Assembly (NCBI GenBank): GCA_036525185.1
Contig: DATDAW010000028.1
Coordinates: forward strand, 1-64,000
Origin: DATDAW01 sp036525185
Lineage (GTDB): Bacteria > Verrucomicrobiota > Verrucomicrobiia > Chthoniobacterales > DASVRZ01
Direction: 5' to 3'
DNA length: 64,000 nucleotides
The notes under the pieces are model-generated. The model searched no databases and was not told the DNA's origin. It was given only the letters and a program-made list of their open reading frames with translations. Positions 27,534-37,461 of this stretch are shown in pieces; the stretch's first letter is position 1, and each line of letters starts with the position of its first letter. A program made the position numbers and the translations under genes.

Positions 27534-29608
27534 ACGCGTGGCGCATTTTTCGGCTTCTACCCTTGATCGCTGTGCTGCCGCTTCTCGCAGCCGAACGGGT
27601 TTCAAAACCGTCACCATCACCTGCCGCTACTGCCGCGACACCCACACCGACGCCAGGGCCGGTCTCCGGTTTCGAAGTTCGCTTCCAAGGGGTAAAAAAC
27701 ATCAGTGAGCAGGAGCTCCGCACGGCAGCTGCAGAAATGATTGATCTCAGTGGGCGCACAGGACTTACAGCGCCACGAGCCGATGATGCAGCGTTTTACG
27801 TCGAGCTGTTTTACCGCCGCCATGGCTACATATCGTCCGTGGTCAACTGGCATATCCTCGAAGGCGGGCGCGTCCTGGAACTCGACGTGACCGAGGGTCC
27901 CCTCACCAACCTTGGCCCAGTCACCTACCAGGGGAACGACCATTATTCCGACCGTCTTCTCAACGACTTTCTGGTCGGCACGACGCGCGAACGTTTTTCG
28001 ACGTTTACAAAGACCCTGCCTTTCGTCGAACAAGATATCGAGACTGGGATTGGAAAAATCACCAGTTTTTACCAGAGCGAAGGCTTTTTGGACGTGAAAG
28101 TCTTGCCCTGGCCAGTCGAATACACGGCGGATCTGTCCCTCGCCAAACCGGGCATCACGATTGTTGAAGGGCCGCGTTATTGGTTTGGCGAAGTCCGCAT
28201 TTCCGGCGCGACGCCGGCCCAGGACAAAGAATGGCGCAAGCGGGTTTCGTATACGCTGAAATTCCCTTACACGACGATGCGACGCGACACGTTACAAGAC
28301 GAGTTGCAGTCATATCTGAAGTCCCAGGGTCATTTCGCGGCGAGAGTTTCAGTCGTGCCCACTCGTTTCGACACCGTCCGCGGTCTGGTCGATGTGGAGA
28401 TCGCGGTGCAGGCCGGACGGGTCTACCAGTTTGACGGCGTGACGGTCAGCGGCACCGAGAAGCTGAGGCCTGAGATTATTCCGGAACGTTTTCGTTTCCT
28501 GAGTGGCCGGACGTACGACGCTTCGCTGCTGGACTCCGTGTACCGCGACATGGTCGCGACGGGACTCTTCAGCGAATTCCGCATTTATGAGACGCCCATC
28601 GATTCGAACAAGATCCGGCTCGATATTTCCGTTGTCGAAGCGAAGCCGAAGGAGTTCGGTCTCTACGCCGGCGTGGGCTCGTACGAAGGCGCTTTTGTCG
28701 GAGCAACCTTCCAGAATCGAAACGTTTTCGGTTACGGGCGCCCTCTAAGGACATCGATCGAATGGTCGTCGCGCGGTTTCACGGGCGGTATTGAATTTGT
28801 GAATCCGTGGTTTATGGGCCGGAAAAATGAGCTGAAACTCAGCCTTTTTTCCCGCGCGCTCGACAACGAAGGATATTCGGTGACCGACTTGAGCTTGCGA
28901 CTGGATATTTCACGGAAGTTTAATCGCCATCTCAAAGCCGGCATCTTTGGGCAAATCAAAACGGCCCAGATCTCTTCCGTAGATATCGACCCGCCATTGC
29001 TCGGGCCGACAGATTACCAATCGCTGTCATTCGGCATAGCGGGGTCGATCGATTTCCGAAACAACGCGCTCGCTCCCGGAAAAGGCTGGGTTTTTGAGAC
29101 CGCGCTGGGCTACGCGCAATTTGGCGGCTTTTCAGGTGGATTAAAGACGTCACTCCGACTGTCGTATTACCTGCCGATTGGTCAGTCGTTACTCGCATTC
29201 GGCGTTCGCTCCGCGTCGCTCCTGACGTCTCAAAACGCCATCGATGTGCCAATTGACGAACGCTATTTCAGCGGTGGCGCCACAACGGTCCGTAGTTTTA
29301 AGGAGCGCGAACTTGGCCCTCTTTTTGATGACAGGTATCCGCTGGGTGGCCTCGCGCGAACAATCTTCAATGTCGAATACCAGTATCCCGTCATCAAAGA
29401 TCTGAAGGCAGCCGTTTTCGTCGATGCCGGTAACCTTTTGCAGGAGAACGCGTTTTTGTCGACGGATGAAATGAGCTACGCGGTCGGTCTCGGAATTCGT
29501 TACAATCTCCCGGTTGGCCCGCTGCGCCTCGACTATGGCTTCAATCCCAGCCCCCGGGCTGGGGAATCCCGTGGCGCTTTCCATTTCAGCTTCGGATTCG
29601 CATTCTAG
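27530..29608 (+). CDS. tamA: Omp85-family outer-membrane protein, TamA-like
   Basis: A 692-residue outer-membrane insertase partner. Signal peptide (about 1-21), then a Pro/Thr linker. POTRA-type domains follow from about 46 to 365 (for example VQAGRVYQFDGVTVSGTEKL), then a 16-strand barrel, with the lid-lock region RSFKERELGP and a terminal beta signal FHFSFGFAF. There appear to be about four POTRA domains, one more than classical TamA; with BamA expected elsewhere, pairing with tamB supports the TamA label. Start overlaps the tamB stop (ATGA). Confidence 0.9.
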   Translation: MNAWRIFRLLPLIAVLPLLAAERVSKPSPSPAATAATPTPTPGPVSGFEVRFQGVKNISEQELRTAAAEMIDLSGRTGLTAPRADDAAFYVELFYRRHGYISSVVNWHILEGGRVLELDVTEGPLTNLGPVTYQGNDHYSDRLLNDFLVGTTRERFSTFTKTLPFVEQDIETGIGKITSFYQSEGFLDVKVLPWPVEYTADLSLAKPGITIVEGPRYWFGEVRISGATPAQDKEWRKRVSYTLKFPYTTMRRDTLQDELQSYLKSQGHFAARVSVVPTRFDTVRGLVDVEIAVQAGRVYQFDGVTVSGTEKLRPEIIPERFRFLSGRTYDASLLDSVYRDMVATGLFSEFRIYETPIDSNKIRLDISVVEAKPKEFGLYAGVGSYEGAFVGATFQNRNVFGYGRPLRTSIEWSSRGFTGGIEFVNPWFMGRKNELKLSLFSRALDNEGYSVTDLSLRLDISRKFNRHLKAGIFGQIKTAQISSVDIDPPLLGPTDYQSLSFGIAGSIDFRNNALAPGKGWVFETALGYAQFGGFSGGLKTSLRLSYYLPIGQSLLAFGVRSASLLTSQNAIDVPIDERYFSGGATTVRSFKERELGPLFDDRYPLGGLARTIFNVEYQYPVIKDLKAAVFVDAGNLLQENAFLSTDEMSYAVGLGIRYNLPVGPLRLDYGFNPSPRAGESRGAFHFSFGFAF

Positions 29609-29895
29609 AAGAGAACGAAGGCTGCGTCTCCTGACCTCAAGGTTGAGCAATCAATCTCGGGCGTGAAACACATCCGGGCATCACGCCGTGAAAAATCAGT
29701 TTAGACCCGAACGATTCGACAGAAGCCATGAGTGAGAGATTCATCCCGGATTCCCGAGGCATAACGCGGAATGTCGCCATAGCGAAACGGTCTGCAAATA
29801 GCCGCCGAATGCGCCCCAAAGCGAGCTTGCCACTGGAACGGAACCATGCGAAGTAATGGCCCCGCCGCTGCGGGGTGCGCAGCCTGGATGTAAAA
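29609..29895. other. Gene-free spacer between tamA and tRNA-Thr
   Basis: Nothing coding is supported. The only clear element is a GC-rich hairpin CCCCGC-CGCT-GCGGGG at about 29862-29877, 18 bases before the tRNA, without a T tract. Confidence 0.4.
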
Positions 29896-29968
29896 GCCGG
29901 TATAGCTCAGCTGGTAGAGCAGCTGATTTGTAATCAGCAGGTCGTCGGTTCGAACCCGTCTGCCGGCT
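29896..29968 (+). tRNA. tRNA-Thr (UGU anticodon)
   Basis: Acceptor stem GCCGGTA pairs with TGCCGGC with one G-U pair. D-arm is GCTCAGCTGGTAGAGC. The anticodon stem-loop CTGATTTGTAATCAG reads TGT. T-arm GGTTCGAACCC is canonical. Discriminator T at 29968; CCA not encoded. Frames read through it on both strands (GIAQLVEQL-type and its antisense) are the well-known spurious ORFs. Confidence 0.97.
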
Positions 29969-30163
29969 CGTCTTCAGGCTCTCGTGGTCAATCGCCCGCT
30001 GCATCAGCGCTCATCGGGAGACCAACAGCGGGCCGCCCGGCCCAAACAAGATCCCTTGTCACTGGATAAATTTTGCCGAAGGAATGAGCACGGAACTCGG
30101 TACCGTGTCTCACGATTCACGTTTTACACACATGCCCGCTTACGCCATCTTCTGCGCACTTTC

Positions 30164-31669
30164 ATGATTTCCCGCCTGGCCCTGCTGTTCGTCCTCACCT
30201 CATTTGCGGCCATCGTTGCTCCCGAGCCGGTCGCGGCAAGAGAAAAAAACCAAACCCCGGAAAGCAGAGCTGCAGAAGTCGAAAAGAGCCTCGTCCGGAT
30301 ATCCTGCACGGAACAAAGCGCCGACTACAAGGTCCCTTGGAACCCGGGCAATATCGGCGGCGGCATCGGCGCAGGCTTTGTGATCGACGGACAGCGTATT
30401 CTCACCAACGCCCACGTCATCAGCGATGCGCGTTTTATCACCGTGGAGAAACAGGGGGATCCAAAGAAATATGTGGCCTTCGTCAAATTTGTCGCACACG
30501 ACTGCGACCTGGCTGTTCTGGGCGTCGAAAACCCCGATTTTTTCAAGGGCACCGCCGCGCTGCAACTCGATGGCATCCCTGAATTGGAAACGACGGTCGC
30601 AGCCTACGGCTTCCCCATCGGCGGCGATTTGATGAGTGTGACGCGCGGCATCGTTTCGCGCATTGATTTCCAGCCGTACACGCATTCCGGCGTCGATAAT
30701 CATCTTACCATCCAGATTGATGCGCCGATTAATCCCGGCAATTCCGGCGGACCCGTGATGCAGGACGGCAGGGTCGTCGGCGTTGCATTCCAGGGCTACA
30801 GCGGAGATCAGGCGCAAAACGTTGCCTATATGATCCCGACGCCCGTCGCAAAGCGCTTCCTCAAAGACATCGCCGACGGACGTTATGATCGGTATGTCGA
30901 TCTCTCGATCAATTACATGAAACTGCTGAATCCCGCGCACCGTGCCGCTCTGGCGTTGAAGGACGACGATCGTGGTGTCGTCGTTACAAGTGTTTCGGTG
31001 GCAGGAAGTTGTGCCGGTGTTTTGCAACCTGGCGACGTGCTTTTGAGTCTCGATGGCGTGCCCATTGCCAGTGATGGTTTCATCGAGCTGGAGAACGACC
31101 GCGTCGATATGGCAGAAATCGTCGAGCGCAAATTCAAAGGCGACACCGTCACGTTTGAAGTCCTTCGCGATGCAAAACCGATTACTGCCAAAGTCACGCT
31201 CAAATCCGCCTGGCCGTACCTCATGCAGTCGAGCAGCTACGACACAGCGCCGCGGTTTGTGCTATTCGCCGGACTGCTTTTTCAGCCGTTGAGCCGCGAT
31301 TTCATGGCTGCGGCCGATATCGATGACCTTCAGATGCGCTACTTTTATAATTTCTACGTCAGCGACGAGCTTTACACGGAGCATCCCGACGTCGTCATCC
31401 TCAGCAACGTCTTACCCGATCCAATCAACACGTATCTTTCGCCGTTCCGTGGCGAAATCGTCGCGAAGGTAAACGGCAAACCGATCCGGACACTCGACGA
31501 TATCGCGGCCGCGTTTGTCGAGCCCGTCGATACCTACGTCATCGAATTCATCGGTGGCGGACGCCCAGCCGTTCTCGAACGTTCGGTCGTCGAAGCCGCG
31601 CGGCCGCGCATTCTTCAACGTTACAACGTCACCAAGGAAAAAAATCTTGAGAACCCGCCAGCCCGTTAA
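30164..31669 (+). CDS. HtrA/DegP-like trypsin-fold serine protease with PDZ domain
   Basis: Exported protease of 502 residues from the ATG at 30164, which opens a good signal peptide (MISRLALLFVLTSFAA, about 1-25). Triad is complete: His84 in ILTNAHVIS, Asp115 in HDCDLAVL, Ser194 in NPGNSGGPV. A PDZ domain follows (about 260-350; VLQPGDVLLSLDGVPI), then a less conserved C-terminal module with a second PDZ-like loop (FRGEIVAKVNGKPIRTLDDI). Likely periplasmic quality control. Its 3' end overlaps the start of a degenerate paralogue. The frame extends upstream without family support. Confidence 0.92.
   Translation: MISRLALLFVLTSFAAIVAPEPVAAREKNQTPESRAAEVEKSLVRISCTEQSADYKVPWNPGNIGGGIGAGFVIDGQRILTNAHVISDARFITVEKQGDPKKYVAFVKFVAHDCDLAVLGVENPDFFKGTAALQLDGIPELETTVAAYGFPIGGDLMSVTRGIVSRIDFQPYTHSGVDNHLTIQIDAPINPGNSGGPVMQDGRVVGVAFQGYSGDQAQNVAYMIPTPVAKRFLKDIADGRYDRYVDLSINYMKLLNPAHRAALALKDDDRGVVVTSVSVAGSCAGVLQPGDVLLSLDGVPIASDGFIELENDRVDMAEIVERKFKGDTVTFEVLRDAKPITAKVTLKSAWPYLMQSSSYDTAPRFVLFAGLLFQPLSRDFMAAADIDDLQMRYFYNFYVSDELYTEHPDVVILSNVLPDPINTYLSPFRGEIVAKVNGKPIRTLDDIAAAFVEPVDTYVIEFIGGGRPAVLERSVVEAARPRILQRYNVTKEKNLENPPAR
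31634..31638 (+). promoter_or_regulatory. Ribosome-binding site deciding the TTG start at 31647
   Basis: AAGGA lies 8 bases before TTG 31647, inside the 3' end of the upstream protease gene. It supports the TTG as start of the second protease-like gene, which then has a signal peptide at the correct place. Confidence 0.55.
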
Positions 31670-33161
31670 GTTTGTGAAATATCTGCTCTTTTTCGTGCTG
31701 AGCCTTGGGGGCGTGACGTCGCTTGTCGCTCAGGAAAAGCCGGTCGATGGCGGGAGGCCGCTCGCTGTGGTCCGCGTCAATGCTACGACCCAAGCCTACG
31801 ATTTCTTCCGGCCGTGGGGAAAGAAACCGCCTGTTTCCCGTCGGGCACTCGGCGCCGTCCTGAGCGGAAATCGCGTCCTCGTCGCCGCCGAACTCGTGGC
31901 CAACCAGAACTACGTCGAGCTCGAGAAAGCTGCTTCCGGAGAAAAAGTTGCTGCAAACATTGCGGCGGTCGACTACGAAGCAAATCTTGCCGTCTTAATC
32001 CCAGCCAACCCGAAATTCCTCGAAGGCCTTGGCCAGCTCAACCTCGCCGGTCCCGTTAAAACGGGGGATCGCGTTGATATCTGGCAGCTTGAATCCAGCG
32101 GCACGCTCGTCGCTACTGAGGGGCTCGTAACTACCACCGAGGTAGGACGTTACGTATTGGACGACTACGGCTTTCTCCTTTATCGAATTACTGCCGCGAT
32201 GCAATATCGCGAGAACAGCTTCTCAGTTCCCATTGTAAAAGATGGCAAATTGGCCGGTCTCCTGATGCGGTTCGATCCGCGTTCACAGTCGGTGGATGCG
32301 ATTTCGCAACCTGTCATCGACCATTTTCTCAAGGAAGCCGCCTCGAAAACGCCTCACGGATTCCCTCGTGCCGGGCTGCAGTACCAGCCGACGCGCGACC
32401 CACAGCTTCGCCGTTACTTGAAACTCAACGGCGCTGCCGGGGACGGCGGGATTTATTTGAGCAGAGTCGACGCAGGCACTTCCGCAGCGAAGGCCGGCCT
32501 GCAAGCAGGCGATGTGATCCTCGAAGCCGCCGGGAGAAAGATCGATGCAGATGGCAATTATGACGACGACGATTACGGCAAGATCTCGATCAATCACCTC
32601 ATTAGCACGCGGCACTACGCCGGCGATTCGCTAAAAGTGAAATTTTCGCGCGGGGGTGAAATCAAAGAAACCACTGCGATCGCGGCAGATCGTCAGCCAC
32701 AGAGTTTTGTGATCGAGCCGTATGTCATCGATCGTGCGCCCAAATTCATCCTGCTTGGAGGGCTCGTTTTCCAGGAGTTGAATCGCCAATATTTGCGGGA
32801 ATGGGGCAGCGGCTGGCCGAAAGACGCCCCGCTGCGCTTTGTTTACATGGACCGTTACCAGGCTGAGCTTTTCGGACCTGATCGTGGGAAAGTCGTCTTC
32901 CTAAGCCAGGTCTTACCTGCACAGAGTGCCATCGGCTACGACCAGCTCGGCTACTTGATCGTCGACAAGGTCAATAACAGGGTCATTCGCGGTATCGCCG
33001 ACCTCGACGAAGCGCTTAAGACGCCCGTGAATGGTTTTCACAAAATCGATTTCACAACCGACCCGCGGACCATTTATCTCGATGCGGGAACCGTTGCCCG
33101 GGACACCCAATCGGTCCAGAACCAATACGGATTGCCTGTGACCACCCGGCTGGCCGAATAA
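31647..33161 (+). CDS. Degenerate HtrA-like PDZ protein (probable pseudoprotease)
   Basis: Tandem paralogue of the protease upstream, 504 residues from TTG 31647. Signal peptide is at about 8-28 (VKYLLFFVLSLGGVTSLVAQ). Aligned by eye, the triad is lost: His becomes Glu82 (VLVAAELVAN), Asp becomes Asn113 (YEANLAVL), while Ser191 (RENSFSVPIV) stays without the GNSGG oxyanion context. The PDZ domain is well preserved (AKAGLQAGDVILEAAGRKID, about 275-300). Probably a substrate-binding or regulatory partner of the active protease; cotranscription is implied by the 23-base overlap. Confidence 0.85.
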   Translation: MRTRQPVKFVKYLLFFVLSLGGVTSLVAQEKPVDGGRPLAVVRVNATTQAYDFFRPWGKKPPVSRRALGAVLSGNRVLVAAELVANQNYVELEKAASGEKVAANIAAVDYEANLAVLIPANPKFLEGLGQLNLAGPVKTGDRVDIWQLESSGTLVATEGLVTTTEVGRYVLDDYGFLLYRITAAMQYRENSFSVPIVKDGKLAGLLMRFDPRSQSVDAISQPVIDHFLKEAASKTPHGFPRAGLQYQPTRDPQLRRYLKLNGAAGDGGIYLSRVDAGTSAAKAGLQAGDVILEAAGRKIDADGNYDDDDYGKISINHLISTRHYAGDSLKVKFSRGGEIKETTAIAADRQPQSFVIEPYVIDRAPKFILLGGLVFQELNRQYLREWGSGWPKDAPLRFVYMDRYQAELFGPDRGKVVFLSQVLPAQSAIGYDQLGYLIVDKVNNRVIRGIADLDEALKTPVNGFHKIDFTTDPRTIYLDAGTVARDTQSVQNQYGLPVTTRLAE

Positions 33162-33375
33162 AATCGAACCATCCGCTTTCTGATCGTTGAACGATCAACG
33201 GTACCACCCGATGTTCGCCTGGACCCTGGGCATGAGGTGGGCGTAACTTCACGGAACGAACGAGGCTCTTTTGTGTTTATTGTTTGCAAAACGCTCAAAT
33301 TCAATACTCTACCTTCAGTTGAAGCATGGTTGGAAACGCAGTGGCTGCGCAAACACACTTTCGGGGGCTGACACG

Positions 33376-36300
33376 ATGAATAGCTTTGCCGCATCGACGC
33401 GGAAACGATCGCCATGGGCTGGCGAACGGACGATTCCGGGCCTCGACGGCGACATGAAGCTTGAGCAGTTGCATCGGTATGCCCTGGCGATGGAACTGGC
33501 TGACGGAAAAGACGTGTTGGATGTAGCCAGCAGCGAAGGTTATGGAGCCATGCTGTTGTCCTCGAAAGCCCGCACCGTGTTGGGCGTTGATAATGCCGCG
33601 AATGCGATCACCCAGGCGACGGGACAATACCAAGCTCCCAATTTGCAGTTCAAAATCGGTTTCGCCCATGAGCTTCCCTTACCGGACGACAGCATGGATC
33701 TGGTGGTGAGTTTTGAGACCATCCATCGTTTGGTTGAGCACGAGAAATTTCTTTCAGAAGTGAAGCGCGTGTTACGACCGGGCGGGAAGTTCCTCTTGTC
33801 GAGTTCGAATCAAGCGCTGCAAGCAGGCGGGCGCGACGAAGATCCTTACTTCAAATATCTATCGCCGGGAGAACTGCGGGAACTGATCAGCGCATCGTTT
33901 GTTCATCAGCAATGGCTGGCTCAACGAGTGTGCTATGGGTCCATCGCTTATGGCCTGGATGAATCGCCTGTTTCGCGGTTGCGTGCGTACGACGGCGACT
34001 TCGAGCATGTGCGTAACCACGATGATTCGATCCTGCCGCCTTCTTTCCTGGTTCTTTGCTCAGACGATCCGATTGAGCCGTTGCCGAGTTCCGTTTTTGA
34101 GAACCCTGCGGCTTTCGACCAACTGCGTAACGCTGTCGCGGCCGTCGAGCAGCCACTTTCAAAACGTATCCGCGAACTCGAAGTGCGCATTTCTCGGATG
34201 GAAACCTCCACGTGGTGGCGACTGAGAAAACCGATCAAGTTCATCACAGACATTCTTCTGCGCCGCCCACCCACCGGTCTTTTCACGCCGCCACGGGAAC
34301 GCCCTGTCAAAATGCGGGGATACCTGCCGGACCGTATCCGCCGGGTACTGAATGCCGACGAAAAAAAGGCAGGCAGCCTCCTCACAGCGAATCAAGATTT
34401 GCCTGCGGTTTCGTCGGGAGAGATCGCGTCAGAAATCGCCGTCATCATTCCTGTTTACAACAACGTCGAGGAAGTCCAGCTCTGCCTGGCCAGCGTGTTG
34501 CGGTACACGTCGTTGAAACACAAAATCATCGTGATCGACGATTGCAGCACCGATGTCCGGATATGGCCGATGTTACAGCGATTGGCGGCGGAATACCCGC
34601 AGGTGGAAATCCATCGCAACAGTGTCAACAGAGGTTACCTGGCCACCGTCAATCGCGGATTGACTCTCTGCAACGGCGACGTCGTCGTCACGCACAGCAA
34701 CGTTTATGTGACTCAGAAGTGGTTGCACAAGCTCGCTCACGCCGCCGCAAAATTTCCCCTCGCCGCCACAATCTCCCCGCTGGTCAATGGCCAGGGCCCA
34801 TTCGGAATTCCTCTACGCCCCACAGAGGGTGGCGGTCCACCGCCGACAGGGATTGCCGACATCGCAGACGTCGTCGAACGGCTTTCACATAAAATCTTTC
34901 CTGAAGTGCCCACAGCCAATCCGGAGTGCATGTATATCCGCCGCGACGCCCTCGAAAAATCCGGCGGTTTGAACGAGGACGGCGATTTTCCCACACGGGC
35001 GAAGCAGGCCGGCTTCATCCATGTCCTTGAGGATACGACATTCGTTTTTCAGAAACGGCACGGCACCCACCACAAAGAACGCCGGCTACCGATGTCCTCG
35101 GGTGGACGCAACAGCGGACTGCTCCACAGACAGTCGGCAATCCCGGACGAAATCTCCAGGTTTCTCTCAAACGATCCATTGGCGAAAATGCGCAGAGACG
35201 TTTGTAGAGAACTCAACCAGCGATCGGAAAATCTTCAGCGATCTTACCGAAAGGAAATGCGGCGACGGCGGAAAAACGCAATTCTTTACGTGGTCCAGGA
35301 AGGCACTGGCGGGTCTGTTTTTACCGCCGAAGATCTGGTCCGCAAGGTCAGCGATACGCACGCCTGCTATTTGTTGAGGACGTCGTTTCAGCAATGGTCG
35401 TTTTACCGCTGCACCCATGGTGAATTTCACCTGCTACGCCGGTTTCAATTCGACAGACCGTGGCTAATCGATAACGAATTCGACGAGCAACGGTCCCAAG
35501 CTTTCGCCGATTTGCTTGGGGACTTTCACTTCGCGATTGCGCATATCCGGCATTTGCTCGGGACCGCACCCGAGATCATTTCAAAACTCAAGGAATCTGG
35601 GGTCGCGGTGGTATTTTCGTTTCACGATTTTTATACGGTCTGCCCGAACATTCAGCTTATCGACAATCACCGGCAATTTTGTGCCGGCCGTTGCAGCCGC
35701 GACTCGCAGACCAATAGCAACGGCAATGCCAACGGCAGCAACGAATATCGGCTCCACGAAAATGGAAACGGTCAGACCTGTGCCGATTGCAAGGTGCCAG
35801 GCATCTGGCCCCTCGTCACTCTGGCTCAACCGCTGAAGCATCATTACGTTCACGACTGGCGTACACGTGTCCGCCACGCACTGGAACAATGCGATGGGTT
35901 TGTGACAACTTCGAAGTTCTCCACGCATATCCTGATGCAACATTTCGAATTTCTGCGGCGGAAAGATGTCCGGATCATCGAGCATGGGCGTGACCTGTCG
36001 GCCTTCCGACCGGCAGGAGTTCCGCCAACGGATCAAACAGTGCGGGTGGCTTATTTTGGCGCACTACAAACGTTCAAAGGAGCCGAATTGCTCGCAGAAA
36101 TCATGCGGCTGGATCGCGCCGGGAAAAAACGATTCGAATTCCACATTCTCGGCTCGATCGCACGGAGCACCGTTGACCCCCGCCGCCTGGGAGCAATCTA
36201 CCACGGGCGCTACAAACGCGAGCAGCTCGCCGACCTCATCGAACAAATCAAACCATCGTTCGCGATTATCCCTTCCATCTGGCCCGAAACCTTCTGCCAT

Positions 36301-36570
36301 ACCCTCACTGAGGCCTGGGCGATGGGGCTGCCGGTTTTTGCCTCAAATCTCGGGGCGTTGAAAGAGCGCATCCAAGCCGAAGGAGGTGGCTGGCTTATCG
36401 ATCCCCAGTCGCCGCAAAAATGGTACGACACCATGCTCACTATCAGCGACGACCTCGCAGAATATGATCGCCAGATAAGGCTAATCCAGCAGCATCCGCT
36501 GAAAACGACTCACCAAATGGCAATGGAATACATCGATTTCTACGATGCGATTCTGGAAACAGCGAATTGA
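33376..36570 (+). CDS. Methyltransferase-GT2-GT4 fusion
   Basis: A 1064-residue three-module enzyme, probably for surface polysaccharide. Residues about 25-210 are a class I SAM methyltransferase (DVLDVASSEGYGAMLL; SFETIHRLVEHEKFLSEVKR). Residues about 350-560 are a GT2 glycosyltransferase (AVIIPVYNNVEEVQLCLASV, IIVIDDCSTD). Residues about 635-1064 are a GT4 (SFHDFYTVCPNIQLIDN; FGALQTFKGAELL; PETFCHTLTEAWAMGLPVFA). A Cys cluster (CP, C-x3-C, CADC) brackets a Gly/Asn-rich loop and might bind zinc. The ATG at 33376 is chosen; a TTG 35 codons upstream adds unlikely sequence. A cytoplasmic location is expected as no signal or membrane segment is seen. Confidence 0.9.
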   Translation: MNSFAASTRKRSPWAGERTIPGLDGDMKLEQLHRYALAMELADGKDVLDVASSEGYGAMLLSSKARTVLGVDNAANAITQATGQYQAPNLQFKIGFAHELPLPDDSMDLVVSFETIHRLVEHEKFLSEVKRVLRPGGKFLLSSSNQALQAGGRDEDPYFKYLSPGELRELISASFVHQQWLAQRVCYGSIAYGLDESPVSRLRAYDGDFEHVRNHDDSILPPSFLVLCSDDPIEPLPSSVFENPAAFDQLRNAVAAVEQPLSKRIRELEVRISRMETSTWWRLRKPIKFITDILLRRPPTGLFTPPRERPVKMRGYLPDRIRRVLNADEKKAGSLLTANQDLPAVSSGEIASEIAVIIPVYNNVEEVQLCLASVLRYTSLKHKIIVIDDCSTDVRIWPMLQRLAAEYPQVEIHRNSVNRGYLATVNRGLTLCNGDVVVTHSNVYVTQKWLHKLAHAAAKFPLAATISPLVNGQGPFGIPLRPTEGGGPPPTGIADIADVVERLSHKIFPEVPTANPECMYIRRDALEKSGGLNEDGDFPTRAKQAGFIHVLEDTTFVFQKRHGTHHKERRLPMSSGGRNSGLLHRQSAIPDEISRFLSNDPLAKMRRDVCRELNQRSENLQRSYRKEMRRRRKNAILYVVQEGTGGSVFTAEDLVRKVSDTHACYLLRTSFQQWSFYRCTHGEFHLLRRFQFDRPWLIDNEFDEQRSQAFADLLGDFHFAIAHIRHLLGTAPEIISKLKESGVAVVFSFHDFYTVCPNIQLIDNHRQFCAGRCSRDSQTNSNGNANGSNEYRLHENGNGQTCADCKVPGIWPLVTLAQPLKHHYVHDWRTRVRHALEQCDGFVTTSKFSTHILMQHFEFLRRKDVRIIEHGRDLSAFRPAGVPPTDQTVRVAYFGALQTFKGAELLAEIMRLDRAGKKRFEFHILGSIARSTVDPRRLGAIYHGRYKREQLADLIEQIKPSFAIIPSIWPETFCHTLTEAWAMGLPVFASNLGALKERIQAEGGGWLIDPQSPQKWYDTMLTISDDLAEYDRQIRLIQQHPLKTTHQMAMEYIDFYDAILETAN

Positions 36571-36627
36571 CCGCTTGGGAAAGGATTTTCCTTTGCGATC
36601 GCGGCGTACTTTGCGGTTATTGAATTC

Positions 36628-37461
36628 TTGAATCCGCACGATCCCATTGGTTTTGCCCTGGCCGAAGATATCGGTTCAGGTGATTTGACTGCCGCCTTTT
36701 TCATCGACCCTGCGGCGACGACGCACGCACGAATTTTCGCTAAGGAACCGCTTGTGCTCGCTGGCGTCGAAACTGGGGCAAACGTGTTTCGGCGCGTCGA
36801 TTCGTCGCTCAACGTCAAGATCGTCGCGCAGGACGGCACCACACTCGCAGCGGGAGATACGGCTCTTACCATTTCTGGAAAAACCGCCTCCATTGTGACC
36901 GCCGAGCGTGTGGCTTTGAACTTTATGCAGCGTCTCTCCGGTGTTGCGACCCTCACCCGCCGTTTCGTCGACGCGGTGGCGGGTACACGGGCGCGCATCC
37001 TCGATACGCGCAAAACGACGCCAGGACTGCGTGCGTTGGAGAAAGCGGCCGTCGCTGCGGGCGGTGGCACCAACCACCGGTTCGGTCTCTACGACATGGT
37101 CATGGTGAAAGACAATCATCTCCTTGCCGAATCCGATCTCGCGCACCTGCAAGAAGCCATCGACCAGTTGAAGGCGGCACATCCCGATGTGCGCGTCGAA
37201 TTGGAAGCCGACCGACTCGATCAACTGCGCGGGTTCCTCACCCTGCACGGCGTCGACGTCGTCCTGCTCGACAACATGACACTCGCACAAATGGCCGAAG
37301 CCGTGGCACTTGCATCCGGACGTTTGCTGCTCGAAGCCAGCGGCGGAGTGAGTCTGGAAACGGTCACCGACATTGCGAAAACCGGCGTCGATTTTGTATC
37401 CGTCGGTGCTCTCACCCATTCCGCGCGGGCCGTCGATTTTTCGCTCGAATTGATCGGATGA
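36628..37461 (+). CDS. nadC: Nicotinate-nucleotide diphosphorylase (quinolinate phosphoribosyltransferase)
   Basis: NAD synthesis: quinolinate plus PRPP to nicotinate mononucleotide. At 277 residues the length is usual. Motifs: LAEDIGSGDLT near the N-terminus, ERVALNFMQRLSGVAT, ILDTRKTTPGLR (phosphate and quinolinate contacts), MVKDNHL, and LEASGGVSLETV with the final VGALTHS. No ATG is available upstream in frame before a TGA, so the TTG at 36628 is the likely start. It heads an operon with birA and a coaB-like gene, each coupled by ATGA. Confidence 0.94.
   Translation: MNPHDPIGFALAEDIGSGDLTAAFFIDPAATTHARIFAKEPLVLAGVETGANVFRRVDSSLNVKIVAQDGTTLAAGDTALTISGKTASIVTAERVALNFMQRLSGVATLTRRFVDAVAGTRARILDTRKTTPGLRALEKAAVAAGGGTNHRFGLYDMVMVKDNHLLAESDLAHLQEAIDQLKAAHPDVRVELEADRLDQLRGFLTLHGVDVVLLDNMTLAQMAEAVALASGRLLLEASGGVSLETVTDIAKTGVDFVSVGALTHSARAVDFSLELIG

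Noticed and set aside
29741..30069. ORFs across tRNA-Thr on both strands, such as GIAQLVEQLICNQQ and its antisense TGSNRRPADYKSAALPAELY
   Set aside because: They are translations of the tRNA itself, a well-known annotation artefact.
33181..33200. Overlapping palindromes TGATCGTT-G-AACGATCA and CGTTGA-ACGA-TCAACG just after the pseudoprotease gene
   Set aside because: No T tract and no known operator match; could be a weak terminator but evidence is too thin to annotate.
36540..37419. Frames opposite nadC
   Set aside because: Ala/Thr/Ser-rich shadows of a clear nadC gene.
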